In this document: one piece after another, positions 51,937 to 60,000 of the stretch | Numbering within the stretch: the first letter of the stretch is position 1 | How the letters are laid out: every line of letters starts with the position of its first letter | Assembly (NCBI RefSeq): GCF_900112825.1 | Contig: NZ_FONE01000007.1 | Span: forward strand, 1 to 64,000 | Source: Nitrosomonas sp. Nm166 | GTDB lineage: Bacteria; Pseudomonadota; Gammaproteobacteria; Burkholderiales; Nitrosomonadaceae | Direction: 5' to 3' | Length of the DNA stretch: 64,000 bases | Made by a program: the position numbers and the translations under genes | Notes under the pieces: model-generated | Told to the model about the DNA's origin: nothing | Databases searched by the model: none | The model's input: the letters and a program-made list of their open reading frames with translations, nothing else

Positions 51937-52536
51937 TTATTTAAAACGGCGAAATGATCCAATGATTACACCGAAAACCTCAAACTGCATGCCATCCTTT
52001 ATTTCAATCGGAGAATATGTCCCCGTTGAATTTGCCGGCAATAGCCTTGTTGTGCCATCCGGATCCAGGTCCAGAATTTTGATAGTGAACTCTCGGTCAA
52101 CGACTGCCAGCACAATATCACCAATGGTTGGTTCCCTAGATCTATCGACCACAACCTTATCGCCTGGCAATAAGCCTACATCGATCATCGATTGGCCTGT
52201 GATGGTAACAAAAAATGTTGAGGAGGCATGGTCGATCAAAAATTCGCTTATATTAAGTCGCCTTTCTACATAATCATCCGCAGGACTTGGAAAACCTGCA
52301 GCTACTTTAGTAGAGAAGAGAGGTAGTTCGACCGGATTTTCACTTACTTCTGGAGTATAGATATCCTCTACATTGGATATATGCTTGGCCGATATCTTAC
52401 GTTGATGCGCAGAGAGAAATTCTTTTATTGTTGAGACTTGGCTCTGTGGTATGCGTATTGAAACTGTTGATTCACCAAAGCGACCCTGACCTGGAGGCCT
52501 GCCTGCATTTTCCCGTTTTCCACCACGATTTGACAT
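51937..52536 (-). CDS. umuD: UmuD/LexA-like S24 autoprotease with DNA-binding-like N-terminus
   Basis: I chose ATG 52536 (MSNRGGKRENAGRPPG) because GGAG stands 6 bases upstream; the frame is open to 52566. 199 residues. The N-terminus carries the GGKRENAGRPPGQGRFGE element and an SVSIRIP-like strand resembling small phage DNA-binding proteins. The peptidase S24 part begins after the cleavage site VAAGFPSPA, with catalytic Ser in ITGQSMIDVGL and Lys in FTIKIL. It self-cleaves with RecA in SOS. Its partner umuC is destroyed, so it is probably functionless or now a regulator. Confidence 0.88.
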   Translation of the reverse strand: MSNRGGKRENAGRPPGQGRFGESTVSIRIPQSQVSTIKEFLSAHQRKISAKHISNVEDIYTPEVSENPVELPLFSTKVAAGFPSPADDYVERRLNISEFLIDHASSTFFVTITGQSMIDVGLLPGDKVVVDRSREPTIGDIVLAVVDREFTIKILDLDPDGTTRLLPANSTGTYSPIEIKDGMQFEVFGVIIGSFRRFK

Positions 52537-52680
52537 TTGATCACTCCTTATTTGAATTATGCTCACTATTCAAACACGGCTAAAGGCTTCATGTCAATCT
52601 TATTACTGTAGAGTTTTTAATCTCAAAAAAATCCGCCATACTATCAGCAAAGATAAACAACACTTGCGATCAGGGTGTTC

Positions 52681-52694
52681 TCGCACAGACTGTT
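52681..52694 (+). promoter_or_regulatory. Shared CGCACAGAC element
   Basis: TCGCACAGACTGTT, 155 bases before the ATG at 52850. CACAGACTGT closely matches the sites at 48011 and 31831. The distance is larger than for most others. Confidence 0.4.
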
Positions 52695-52849
52695 AGCCGC
52701 TTTTTATAAATTATGGTAATCCTGTTAATAAACTAAGAGTTTTTCATTTAAATATTGCAAAGTCAGCAGCATAGCGAAGCAATGGCTCCTAAATCGCATA
52801 GCCAACCCTAGACTTTATTTTATTAAGCCTTTTATCTTTGGAGAATTAA

Positions 52850-53311
52850 ATGAATAATGTAGAAATTGCAACCTTACTAAATGGACTTGTCGAGATTTCG
52901 CGCGATGGTGCAGAGGGTTTTAAAGCGTGCGCAGACAATGCGAGTGACCAAGATTTGAAAATGTACTTCCAGGATCGTGCGCAAAGTTGTGAAGAAGCCA
53001 TTAACACTTTAAGTGTCGAGGTAATATATTATGGCGGTAATCCAGATACGAGTGGCACTACTACAGGGACTTTGCATCGTACTTGGATTAACATTAAGAC
53101 GGCGCTTACCAAAAAAGATAATCTCGCGGTGCTGGAAGAGTGCGAAATGGGTGAGGCTGCAGCTGTTATGGCCTACGAAAATGCGCTGAGGCAAGAAATA
53201 CCTGACAATCTCCGTGCGCTTCTAGAGCGATTATACGAGGGAGTAAAAAGAAATCATGAGCGTGTGCGGCAACTGAGAGACGAAGCCAGGAATAATCCCA
53301 ATCTTGCTTGA
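52850..53311 (+). CDS. PA2169/DUF2383 family four-helix-bundle protein
   Basis: 153 residues after GGAGAATTAA. Helical, ferritin-like arrangement: LNGLVEISRDGAEGFKACADNASDQDLKMYFQDRAQSCEEAINTL, then VLEECEMGEAAAVMAYENALRQEIPDNLRALLERLYEGVKRNHERVRQLRDEA. Acidic and His residues on helices suggest a metal site of the DUF2383 type. Members are stress-associated and often sit beside CsbD or BON genes; function is not established. Confidence 0.9.
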   Translation: MNNVEIATLLNGLVEISRDGAEGFKACADNASDQDLKMYFQDRAQSCEEAINTLSVEVIYYGGNPDTSGTTTGTLHRTWINIKTALTKKDNLAVLEECEMGEAAAVMAYENALRQEIPDNLRALLERLYEGVKRNHERVRQLRDEARNNPNLA

Positions 53312-53802
53312 GCCTGGTTTCGATTCTTTATTAATTATTTTTTCCAAACATAACCTTCATAAGTAAATCGAAATGTAATCATTGATACTTTTATTAAGGG
53401 GAATGTGTATTTAAGTACGCACCAGATAAGATACAGGTTATCAAATCACGGATCCTTTTAATGAAAGACCCAAGTGGGTCATTCTAGTCCCGATGAGTAT
53501 TTGAATTTCTGTACTATCAGCTGATGAGAAAAACGGTTTTTTTGACCAAAACGCCCATGATAAAAAAACAGCTCTAAGTAGACCGGAGAGAATATCTACA
53601 ACTTTCACTTTACATCCATAAAAAAGTTTTTAGAGCCAACGAACTTAACAGAATCAGCCACAAGCGATTATTTTTTAATAGCCCAAGGTGTCTCTTTATC
53701 CCTAGGTTTTTTATTTTCTTTCGTTAAGTATGGTAGCGCACCGATGATAATTCAAAGTAAGCGGATTATTATTTTGTGTTAAAAATTTTACAGGAGGAAT
53801 AA
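53312..53802. other. Intergenic stretch, no gene seen
   Basis: About 490 bases. It contains A/T runs and no frame with support. The shared element GCGCACCGATGATAA at 53737-53751 near its end belongs to the next gene. Confidence 0.4.
53737..53751 (+). promoter_or_regulatory. Shared CGCACCGA element
   Basis: GCGCACCGATGATAA, 51 bases before the ATG at 53803. About 17 bases further, TTATTATTTTG may act as a -10 region. Confidence 0.5.
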
Positions 53803-53937
53803 ATGCTTACCTTAATGCTTATTTTTTCCTTGATTATTATTTTCTTAACCATATTTAATTCTGATAGTCACGAGCAAATCCCCAAAAAGATTGAAGTGCA
53901 AAAGCGAAAAACTGATGTCCTGCCAAAGAAAGATTAA
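53803..53937 (+). CDS. Small single-span membrane protein
   Basis: 44 residues after an excellent AGGAGG. MLTLMLIFSLIIIFLTIFNS is one membrane segment; the tail HEQIPKKIEVQKRKTDVLPKKD is strongly basic, probably in the cytoplasm. A terminator follows at 53966. Function unknown; the design resembles small envelope-stress peptides. Confidence 0.65.
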   Translation: MLTLMLIFSLIIIFLTIFNSDSHEQIPKKIEVQKRKTDVLPKKD

Positions 53938-53965
53938 TTCTTAATTCGAGTTTTTAACAATTTAT

Positions 53966-53987
53966 ACCCGCCCTCGGCGGGTTCTTT
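53966..53987 (+). terminator. Intrinsic terminator
   Basis: ACCCGCCCTCGGCGGGTTCTTT; a CCCGCC/GGCGGG stem followed by TTCTTTG. Confidence 0.7.
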
Positions 53988-54007
53988 GTTGGTTATCAAT
54001 GTGGGAA

Positions 54008-54020
54008 AACGCACCGACTA
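54008..54020 (+). promoter_or_regulatory. Shared CGCACCGA element
   Basis: AACGCACCGACTA, 45 bases before the GTG at 54066. Confidence 0.5.
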
Positions 54021-54065
54021 AATAAAAAAGAGAACTAAAATATAAAATTATTTCAGGAGGAAATT

Positions 54066-54368
54066 GTGAGTAAATACTTACTATTATTTATTTATACCTT
54101 ATCGTTTCTTTTGTTATTAAGTGCACCCTTAGTGCAATCTGCTTCATCTGATGAAGAAAAGTATGATGAAAGAAGGGATATAGGACAAGCATCTCAGCAA
54201 TATTCTGCCCCAACCAATAGCGATAAAAAAGCAAATCCAAACCCTTCTGAGCTAAAGAAAAAAAGTTCTTCTACTACAAAATCTACCAGCCACAATGAAG
54301 GAAGCACTGGGAGCCCATCAGATGAGAGTCAGGATACTCCTATTGGAGGGACAGGAAATCGTAAGTAA
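54066..54368 (+). CDS. Exported Ser/Lys-rich hypothetical protein
   Basis: 100 residues, GTG start after AGGAGG. SKYLLLFIYTLSFLLLLSAPLVQSASSDEEK is a signal peptide with cleavage after QSA. The mature part is low-complexity (KKSSSTTKSTSHNEGSTGS) and probably disordered. It resembles the protein at 49036 in layout. It is followed by a strong terminator and then the tRNA, so it is the last gene of the island. Confidence 0.7.
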   Translation: MSKYLLLFIYTLSFLLLLSAPLVQSASSDEEKYDERRDIGQASQQYSAPTNSDKKANPNPSELKKKSSSTTKSTSHNEGSTGSPSDESQDTPIGGTGNRK

Positions 54369-54427
54369 AGATTAGCTGTAATACTTTTCTGATCTAGAGC
54401 CCGCTCTGGAAAATATAAGATAGATCC

Positions 54428-54455
54428 TAACCCGTCCAAGTGGCGGGTTTTTTAT
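54428..54455 (+). terminator. Intrinsic terminator
   Basis: TAACCCGTCCAAGTGGCGGGTTTTTT; ACCCG pairs with CGGGT and a run of six T follows. It shares GTCCAAGTGGCGG with the hairpin at 50387-50413. A final shared-element-like stretch, GCGTGGCACTGATAA, follows at 54476-54490 with no gene behind it. Confidence 0.75.
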
Positions 54456-54530
54456 TAACTGTTGTGTTTTTTACAGCGTGGCACTGATAAATAGAGAGGA
54501 TTAGTTGTATTTGCTAACTTATTGATTTAC

Positions 54531-54606
54531 TGGTGGCGAATCAGGGATTTGAACCCCGGACCAACGGATTATGATTCCGCTGCTCTAACCACTGAGCTAA
54601 TTCGCC
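54531..54606 (-). tRNA. tRNA with CAU anticodon (Met, or more likely lysidine-type Ile2)
   Basis: The reverse complement folds as a full cloverleaf of 76 bases with the CCA encoded. Acceptor GGCGAAT pairs with ATTCGCC. D arm is GCTCAGTGGTTAGAGC. The anticodon arm GCGGA-ATCATAA-TCCGT gives anticodon CAT. T arm is CGGGGTTCAAATCCCTG. The combination AGTGGTTAGAGCAG with CATAATCC and TTGGTC resembles tRNA-Ile2 (read AUA after lysidine modification) more than elongator Met. The 3' end faces the accessory island. Confidence 0.92.
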
Positions 54607-54842
54607 ATGTGAAGTGAAACTGCAAGAGGCAGCATTTTGCCTCTAAGGGTATAGCTTGTCAAGATCAAAGATCTGACTTGACAAGGGTTTATGCATGTTT
54701 TCATAGGACTGGATAGTGTACGTTGATACCTTAACGCAAATCTTAAAAATCATCAATCCTAATATCAGGCGATCAATAAAACCTCCGATTCATCAGAAGT
54801 TGTATTACCTGTCTGCTACCTAGCAGTTGTATAATCAATCGC

Positions 54843-56012
54843 ATGAAATTCGATATGATAGTGATCGGCGGCGGACTCGTGGGCGCAAGCCTTGTGGCAG
54901 CGCTGAGGGACAGTGGCTTGAAAATAGCGCTGATAGAGCCGCATGAATCCATGCCATTGCCACAGGATATAAGCTGGGATAGCCGGGTGTATGCAATTAG
55001 CCCTGGCAGCGCTTCTTTCTTGCAGAGTTTAGGTGTCTGGCAGCGATTAGAAGCAGAGCGTGTAGCACCGGTCTATGAGATGGCGGTGTTTGGCGATGAT
55101 AATAGCGCGCATATCAACTTTAGCGCGTATGAAATTGGTGTGTCGGAATTGGCCTTTATCGCTGAAAATCGTCAATTGCAGACAGCTGTCTGGGAAGTGC
55201 TTAAGTCACTGAGTACAAATATACATATATTTTGCCCGGCAAAATGTACTTCTATTGTCTGGCAGGAATCCTCTGTCGAAGTGCAGTTGGAGGATGGCAG
55301 TCAGCTTGAAACCTCGCTGGTGGTGGGTGCGGATGGCGTAAATTCCTGGGTGCGTAAACAAGCTGAAATCGAAGTATCATGTCATGCATATCATCAGATT
55401 GGGGTGGTGGCAAATTTTAGTTCGGAACTATCGCATCGCCATATTGCCTATCAATGGTTCAGGCGAGACGGTGTACTAGCGTTGCTGCCGCTACCCGATA
55501 AGCGGGTATCCATGGTTTGGTCTGCGAGTGAGGAACAGGCAGACCTGCTGTGTAATTTGACTGCGGAAGAACTTTGCCAACGGGTAGCGGAAGCCTCTTC
55601 TTATACCTTGGGTGCATTGCAATTGATTACGCCGCCAGTAGGTTTTCCGTTGAATTTTGTGCATGTAGATAAATTGGTCAAGCCGCGCTTGGTATTGATT
55701 GGTGATGCTGCACACGGCATTCACCCACTGGCGGGCCAAGGCGTTAATCTGGGATTGCGCGATGCGCGTGAGCTCGCGGCAGTTCTCAATGCGCGCGGTA
55801 TGCAGACAGACTGCGGCAATTTTATGTTGTTGCGGCGTTATGAGCGAGCACGCAAGGAAGATATTCTGACATTGGAATTGGTAACAGATGGCTTGCAGAA
55901 ATTGTTCAATAATTCAAATCCGACCTTGGCACGTTTACGAAATCTGGGGCTTGAAATAACCAATCGCTTGCCCCTGATTAAAAACCGATTGATGCAACAC
56001 GCTTTGAATTAA
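54843..56012 (+). CDS. UbiH/UbiF/Coq6-type FAD hydroxylase
   Basis: 389 residues. Group A flavin monooxygenase: N-terminal dinucleotide site FDMIVIGGGLVGASLVAALRDSGLKIALIEP; the DG motif VVGADGVNSWVRKQA near residue 160; and the second FAD motif LVLIGDAAHGIHPLAGQGVNLGLRDARELA near 280. It hydroxylates the ubiquinone ring; which position (UbiH, UbiI, UbiF or UbiM type) cannot be fixed from this sequence. A DsbC-family gene follows after 26 bases. Confidence 0.92.
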   Translation: MKFDMIVIGGGLVGASLVAALRDSGLKIALIEPHESMPLPQDISWDSRVYAISPGSASFLQSLGVWQRLEAERVAPVYEMAVFGDDNSAHINFSAYEIGVSELAFIAENRQLQTAVWEVLKSLSTNIHIFCPAKCTSIVWQESSVEVQLEDGSQLETSLVVGADGVNSWVRKQAEIEVSCHAYHQIGVVANFSSELSHRHIAYQWFRRDGVLALLPLPDKRVSMVWSASEEQADLLCNLTAEELCQRVAEASSYTLGALQLITPPVGFPLNFVHVDKLVKPRLVLIGDAAHGIHPLAGQGVNLGLRDARELAAVLNARGMQTDCGNFMLLRRYERARKEDILTLELVTDGLQKLFNNSNPTLARLRNLGLEITNRLPLIKNRLMQHALN

Positions 56013-56038
56013 ATTTTATTTTTTTAACAGGAGTTATC

Positions 56039-56782
56039 ATGGCTATACGCTGGAAGCTTTGCATTTCAATCTTGGTGTTGAGTTTTTTTTCTACAGCAAT
56101 CTGGGCTGATGAAGAGGCTGTAAAGAAGGCCGTACAGCCACATTTTGAAGGTCATGAGATTGATAGCTTGAAGAAAACGCCTTATCTGGGATTGTACGAA
56201 GTAGTGGTGGGTGATGAGTTGTTTTATACCGATGATAAAGCGAATTATTTTTTCTTTGGCCATGTGATCGATACCAAGACTCGTACCAGCATGACGAATG
56301 AGCGGATACAGGAAATCAAGGCGGCGCGTCGTGTCCCATTGAATTCCCTGCCTTTACAATCTGCTATCAAGATTGTGAAGGGCGATGGCAAGCGCCAGGT
56401 GGCCATTTTTACCGATCCGAATTGCCCTTATTGCAAGCAACTGGAAAAGGAACTGGTAAATATTACCGATGTCACGATCTATACTTTGCTTTACCCGGTG
56501 CTCAATGGATCCATGGAGCTATCCAAAAAAATCTGGTGTTCAGATAACCCAATCAAAGCCTGGGATGATTTTATGCTGAGAGGTATCGCCCCCGCAGGTA
56601 AAGATTGTGAAGCGCCGTTGCAGGTTTTACTGAAGTCAGGTCGTGAGAACAAAGTGTCAGGTACACCCACCTTGATTTTTGCTGATGGTTCAGTAGTCGG
56701 GGGCATGATTCCTGCTGAAGTTATTGAAGAAAAGCTCAATAGCGCGGCTGATACGAGCGAAAAGGAAAAAACCAAGAAGTAA
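56039..56782 (+). CDS. dsbC: DsbC-family periplasmic disulfide isomerase
   Basis: 247 residues after AGGAG. A signal peptide (WKLCISILVLSFFSTAIWA) precedes the N-terminal dimerisation domain (about 25-85: KKTPYLGLYEVVVGDELFYTDDKANYFFFGHVID). The thioredoxin domain has the active site DPNCPYCKQLEKEL with C-x-x-C near residue 127, the cis-Pro in SGTPTLIF, and a second cysteine pair (IWCSDN...GKDCEAP), as in DsbC. It isomerises wrong disulfides in exported proteins. It probably shares a transcript with the hydroxylase gene; the stop is followed by a strong terminator. Confidence 0.94.
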   Translation: MAIRWKLCISILVLSFFSTAIWADEEAVKKAVQPHFEGHEIDSLKKTPYLGLYEVVVGDELFYTDDKANYFFFGHVIDTKTRTSMTNERIQEIKAARRVPLNSLPLQSAIKIVKGDGKRQVAIFTDPNCPYCKQLEKELVNITDVTIYTLLYPVLNGSMELSKKIWCSDNPIKAWDDFMLRGIAPAGKDCEAPLQVLLKSGRENKVSGTPTLIFADGSVVGGMIPAEVIEEKLNSAADTSEKEKTKK

Positions 56783-56803
56783 AACTCAGGATGTGCCATT
56801 CAG

Positions 56804-56838
56804 AAAAGCCTGCTGAATAATTCAGCAGGCTTTTTTAT
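56804..56838 (+). terminator. Intrinsic terminator after dsbC
   Basis: AAAGCCTGCTGAA and TTCAGCAGGCTTT form a perfect 13-bp stem around a three-base loop (TAA), ending in TTTTTT. A near copy follows the first FG-GAP gene at 61356-61386. Confidence 0.92.
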
Positions 56839-56928
56839 TGCTGTGTCCATAGGCATTGTAACAGTCACGTGGACGTGTAAATTTTCTTTGTAATTTATAG
56901 AATTACAAAAATCTACACTATTGTCAGG

Positions 56929-57044
56929 AAAATCCTTCTGGCGTAGTATTAATAACATTGGTTCATGAAATAACGTGATAACTATTTCTGGTATTTCCTT
57001 TCAAGCAGGTTTATTGATCAATTCTTTTGTAGGAGTTTTCGATC
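56929..57044 (+). repeat. Duplicated upstream region, copy 1
   Basis: The stretch from TCAGGAAAATCCTTCTGGCG through ATGAAATAACGTGATA to TTTTGTAGGAGTTTTCGATC closely resembles 61533-61649 upstream of the second FG-GAP gene. Both precede the start codon at the same distance, so the gene was duplicated together with its promoter. Confidence 0.7.
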
Positions 57045-60000
57045 ATGGCTACATCAATAATTAACTTATCAAGCCTCGATGGCAGCAATGGATTTCGTCT
57101 GGATGGAGCGGAGGAGGGTGACAGTGCGGGCTCGTCGGTTAGCAGCGTAGGGGATGTCAATGGCGATGGTTTTGATGATGTAATTGTCAGAGGGAGTAGT
57201 CGTCACCCGGATGGCGGAGGATTCACCGGTTTCAGCTACGTGGTGTTTGGGCGCGCTTCCGGTTTTAGCGCCGCGATGAATCTATCCAGCATAGATGGCA
57301 GCAACGGTTTCCGCGTGGATGGAATAACAACCTATGACAGATCGAATGTTTCCATTAACAACGCAGGCGACATCAATGGCGATGGTGTGGAGGACATGCT
57401 AATTCGTGTTTTGGGTTTTGATCTACTGGGTGATAGGACTGTCTTCAATTACGTGGTGTTTGGCAAGACTTCCGGTTCTGCCGCTACACTGGATTTGTCC
57501 GGCCTTGATGGCAGCGATGGTTTTCGTGTGCAGGGCGAGCCTGGCTCGTACGATTCGATCGATAATGCTGAAGATATCAACGGCGACGGGTTTGCCGATG
57601 TGATTGTGAGTTCTCGGACGGCTGATCCCAATGGTGGTTATTCTCTTTCCAGTTATGTCGTGTTTGGACGCGCTTCCGGCTTTGGTGCCACGCTAAGCCT
57701 GTCTAATCTCGATGGCAGTAACGGTTTTCGCCTGGATGGTGTGGCGGCGTATGATTTTTTGGGCTCTTCGGTCAGCAGTGCCGGGGATGTCAATGGCGAT
57801 GGACTGGATGACGTGATAGTCGGCGCTCCGAAAGCAAATCCACATGGCAGTGACTCGGGTTCTGCGTTTGTGGTGTTTGGCAGTACTGCGGGCTTTGATG
57901 CCGCGCTGGATTTATCCAGCCTCAATGGCAGCGATGGTTTCCGCCTGGATGGAGCGGAGGAAGACGACCGGTCTGGAAGTGTGGTCAGCAACGCAGGAGA
58001 CATCAACGGCGATGGTTTTGACGATGTCATTGTGCATGCCCCTGGCGCCAACAAAGTTCCCTATGGTTATTACAGCTACGCCCTCGGAACCCGTTACGTG
58101 GTATTCGGGCGCGCTTCGGGATTTGATGCGGCGCTGGATTTATCCAGTCTCGATGGCAGCAATGGTTTTCGCCTGGACGGAGCAAGTACCTCGAGTTCTT
58201 CGGCCAGCAGTGCAGGAGATATCAACGGCGATGGTTTTGCTGATATGTTGATAGAAACCACAGTATATACCCGGTACTCGAGCTACCAAACCGGTTATGT
58301 GGTGTTTGGCAAGGCTTCGGGCTTTAGTGCTGCGATGAATATACACGACGTCGATGGTAATGATGGTTTCAGCCTGCAAGCGGGGGTGCCAGATTTTGTA
58401 AATCAAAATCCGGACATGACATTCAGTAGGGCAGGCGATATCAATGATGACGGGTTTGATGATCTGATTGTTGGTGTAGTGGGAGCTACTAAAGATGAGC
58501 CGAACGAGAATGGCTCCAGCTATGTGGTGTTTGGTAAGGCTTCCGGTTTCGCCGCCACACTGGATCTGTTCAGTCCGGATGGCAGTAACGTTTTGCGTCT
58601 GGATGGAGCGAGGCCGGATGATGATTCCGGCAGATCGGTCAGCAGTGCAGACGTAAACGGCGATGGTTTTGATGATGTGATTATCGGTGCACCTGGTGCC
58701 GATCCGAACGGCGAAAGCTCTGGTTCCAGCTATGTGCTATTTGGCCGCAATGAATTTACTGATGATGTAATACGGGGTACTCCCGGGGATGATGTCCTCA
58801 TAGGTACTCCGGGAGCGGATCGCTTCGAAGCGGGTGACGGCAACGATAGCATGGATGGCCGTGGCGGGGCGGATGTGTTTCTTGGCGGTGCCGGTGACGA
58901 TACCATCGCAGTAGCGGATCTCGACTTTCAGTTAGCCGATGGCGGAACTGGCACCGATACGCTGGAATTGACAGGAAGCGGCCTTAATCTGGATCTGGCC
59001 AACTTCCACGATGCCATTGATAACATCGAAACAATTGATCTGACCGGTAGCGGAGACAATACGCTAACGCTTAGTCTGCCCGATTTGCTGAGTTTATTTG
59101 ACTTTCCCCATACTCTTACCGTCGATGGCAATACGGGTGATCGTGTCGTAGCACTCACTGACGGCTGGACGGATGGTGGTATCGATGGCGATTATCGTAT
59201 TTTTATGAATATCGGAGTGATGCTGCGGGTAGATAGGGATGTAAGCGCAGATGTACCGCTAGCAGCAAATGTGATCAATTTGGCTGATCTCGATGGCAAT
59301 AACGGTTTTCGCCTGGATGGAGAGGCAGTAGGTGATTCCTTGGGTACATCGGTCAGCAATGCGGGGGACGTCAATGGAGATGGTTTTGCTGATGTCATTG
59401 TTGGTGCTTGGGATGCTAGTACGGACGTCATTCAGTCCGGCGCCAGTTACGTGGTGTTTGGCAAGGCATCCGGTTTCTCTGCTGCAATGGATTTATCCAG
59501 TCTCGATGGCAGCAATGGGTTCCGCTTGGATGGCGTGGCAGCAGCTGATTTTTCCGGCAGTTCGGTCAGCAATGCAGGTGATGTCAATGGGGATGGTTTT
59601 GATGATTTGATTGTAGGTGCTGACAGTGCTGACCCGAATGGCGATTATTCCGGCTCCAGTTACGTGGTATTTGGGCGCGCTTCCGGTTTTGATGCGACCA
59701 TTAATTTATCCAGTCTTAATGGCAGCAATGGCTTTCGCCTGGATGGGGTGTCGGAGTTTGATAGATTGGGTTCTTCGGTCAGCAATGCAGGAGACGTCAA
59801 CGGCGACGGTTTTAATGATGTAATTATTGGCGCAATTGGAGCTGGCCCGAACGGCGATTATTCTGGCTCCAGTTATGTAGTGTTTGGGCGCGCTTCTGGT
59901 TTTGATGCCACAATTGATTTGTCCAGTCTCGATAGCAGCAACGGTTTCCGGCTGGATGGGGAAGCGTACGATATTTCTGGCTTCTCAGTCAGTGGCGCAG

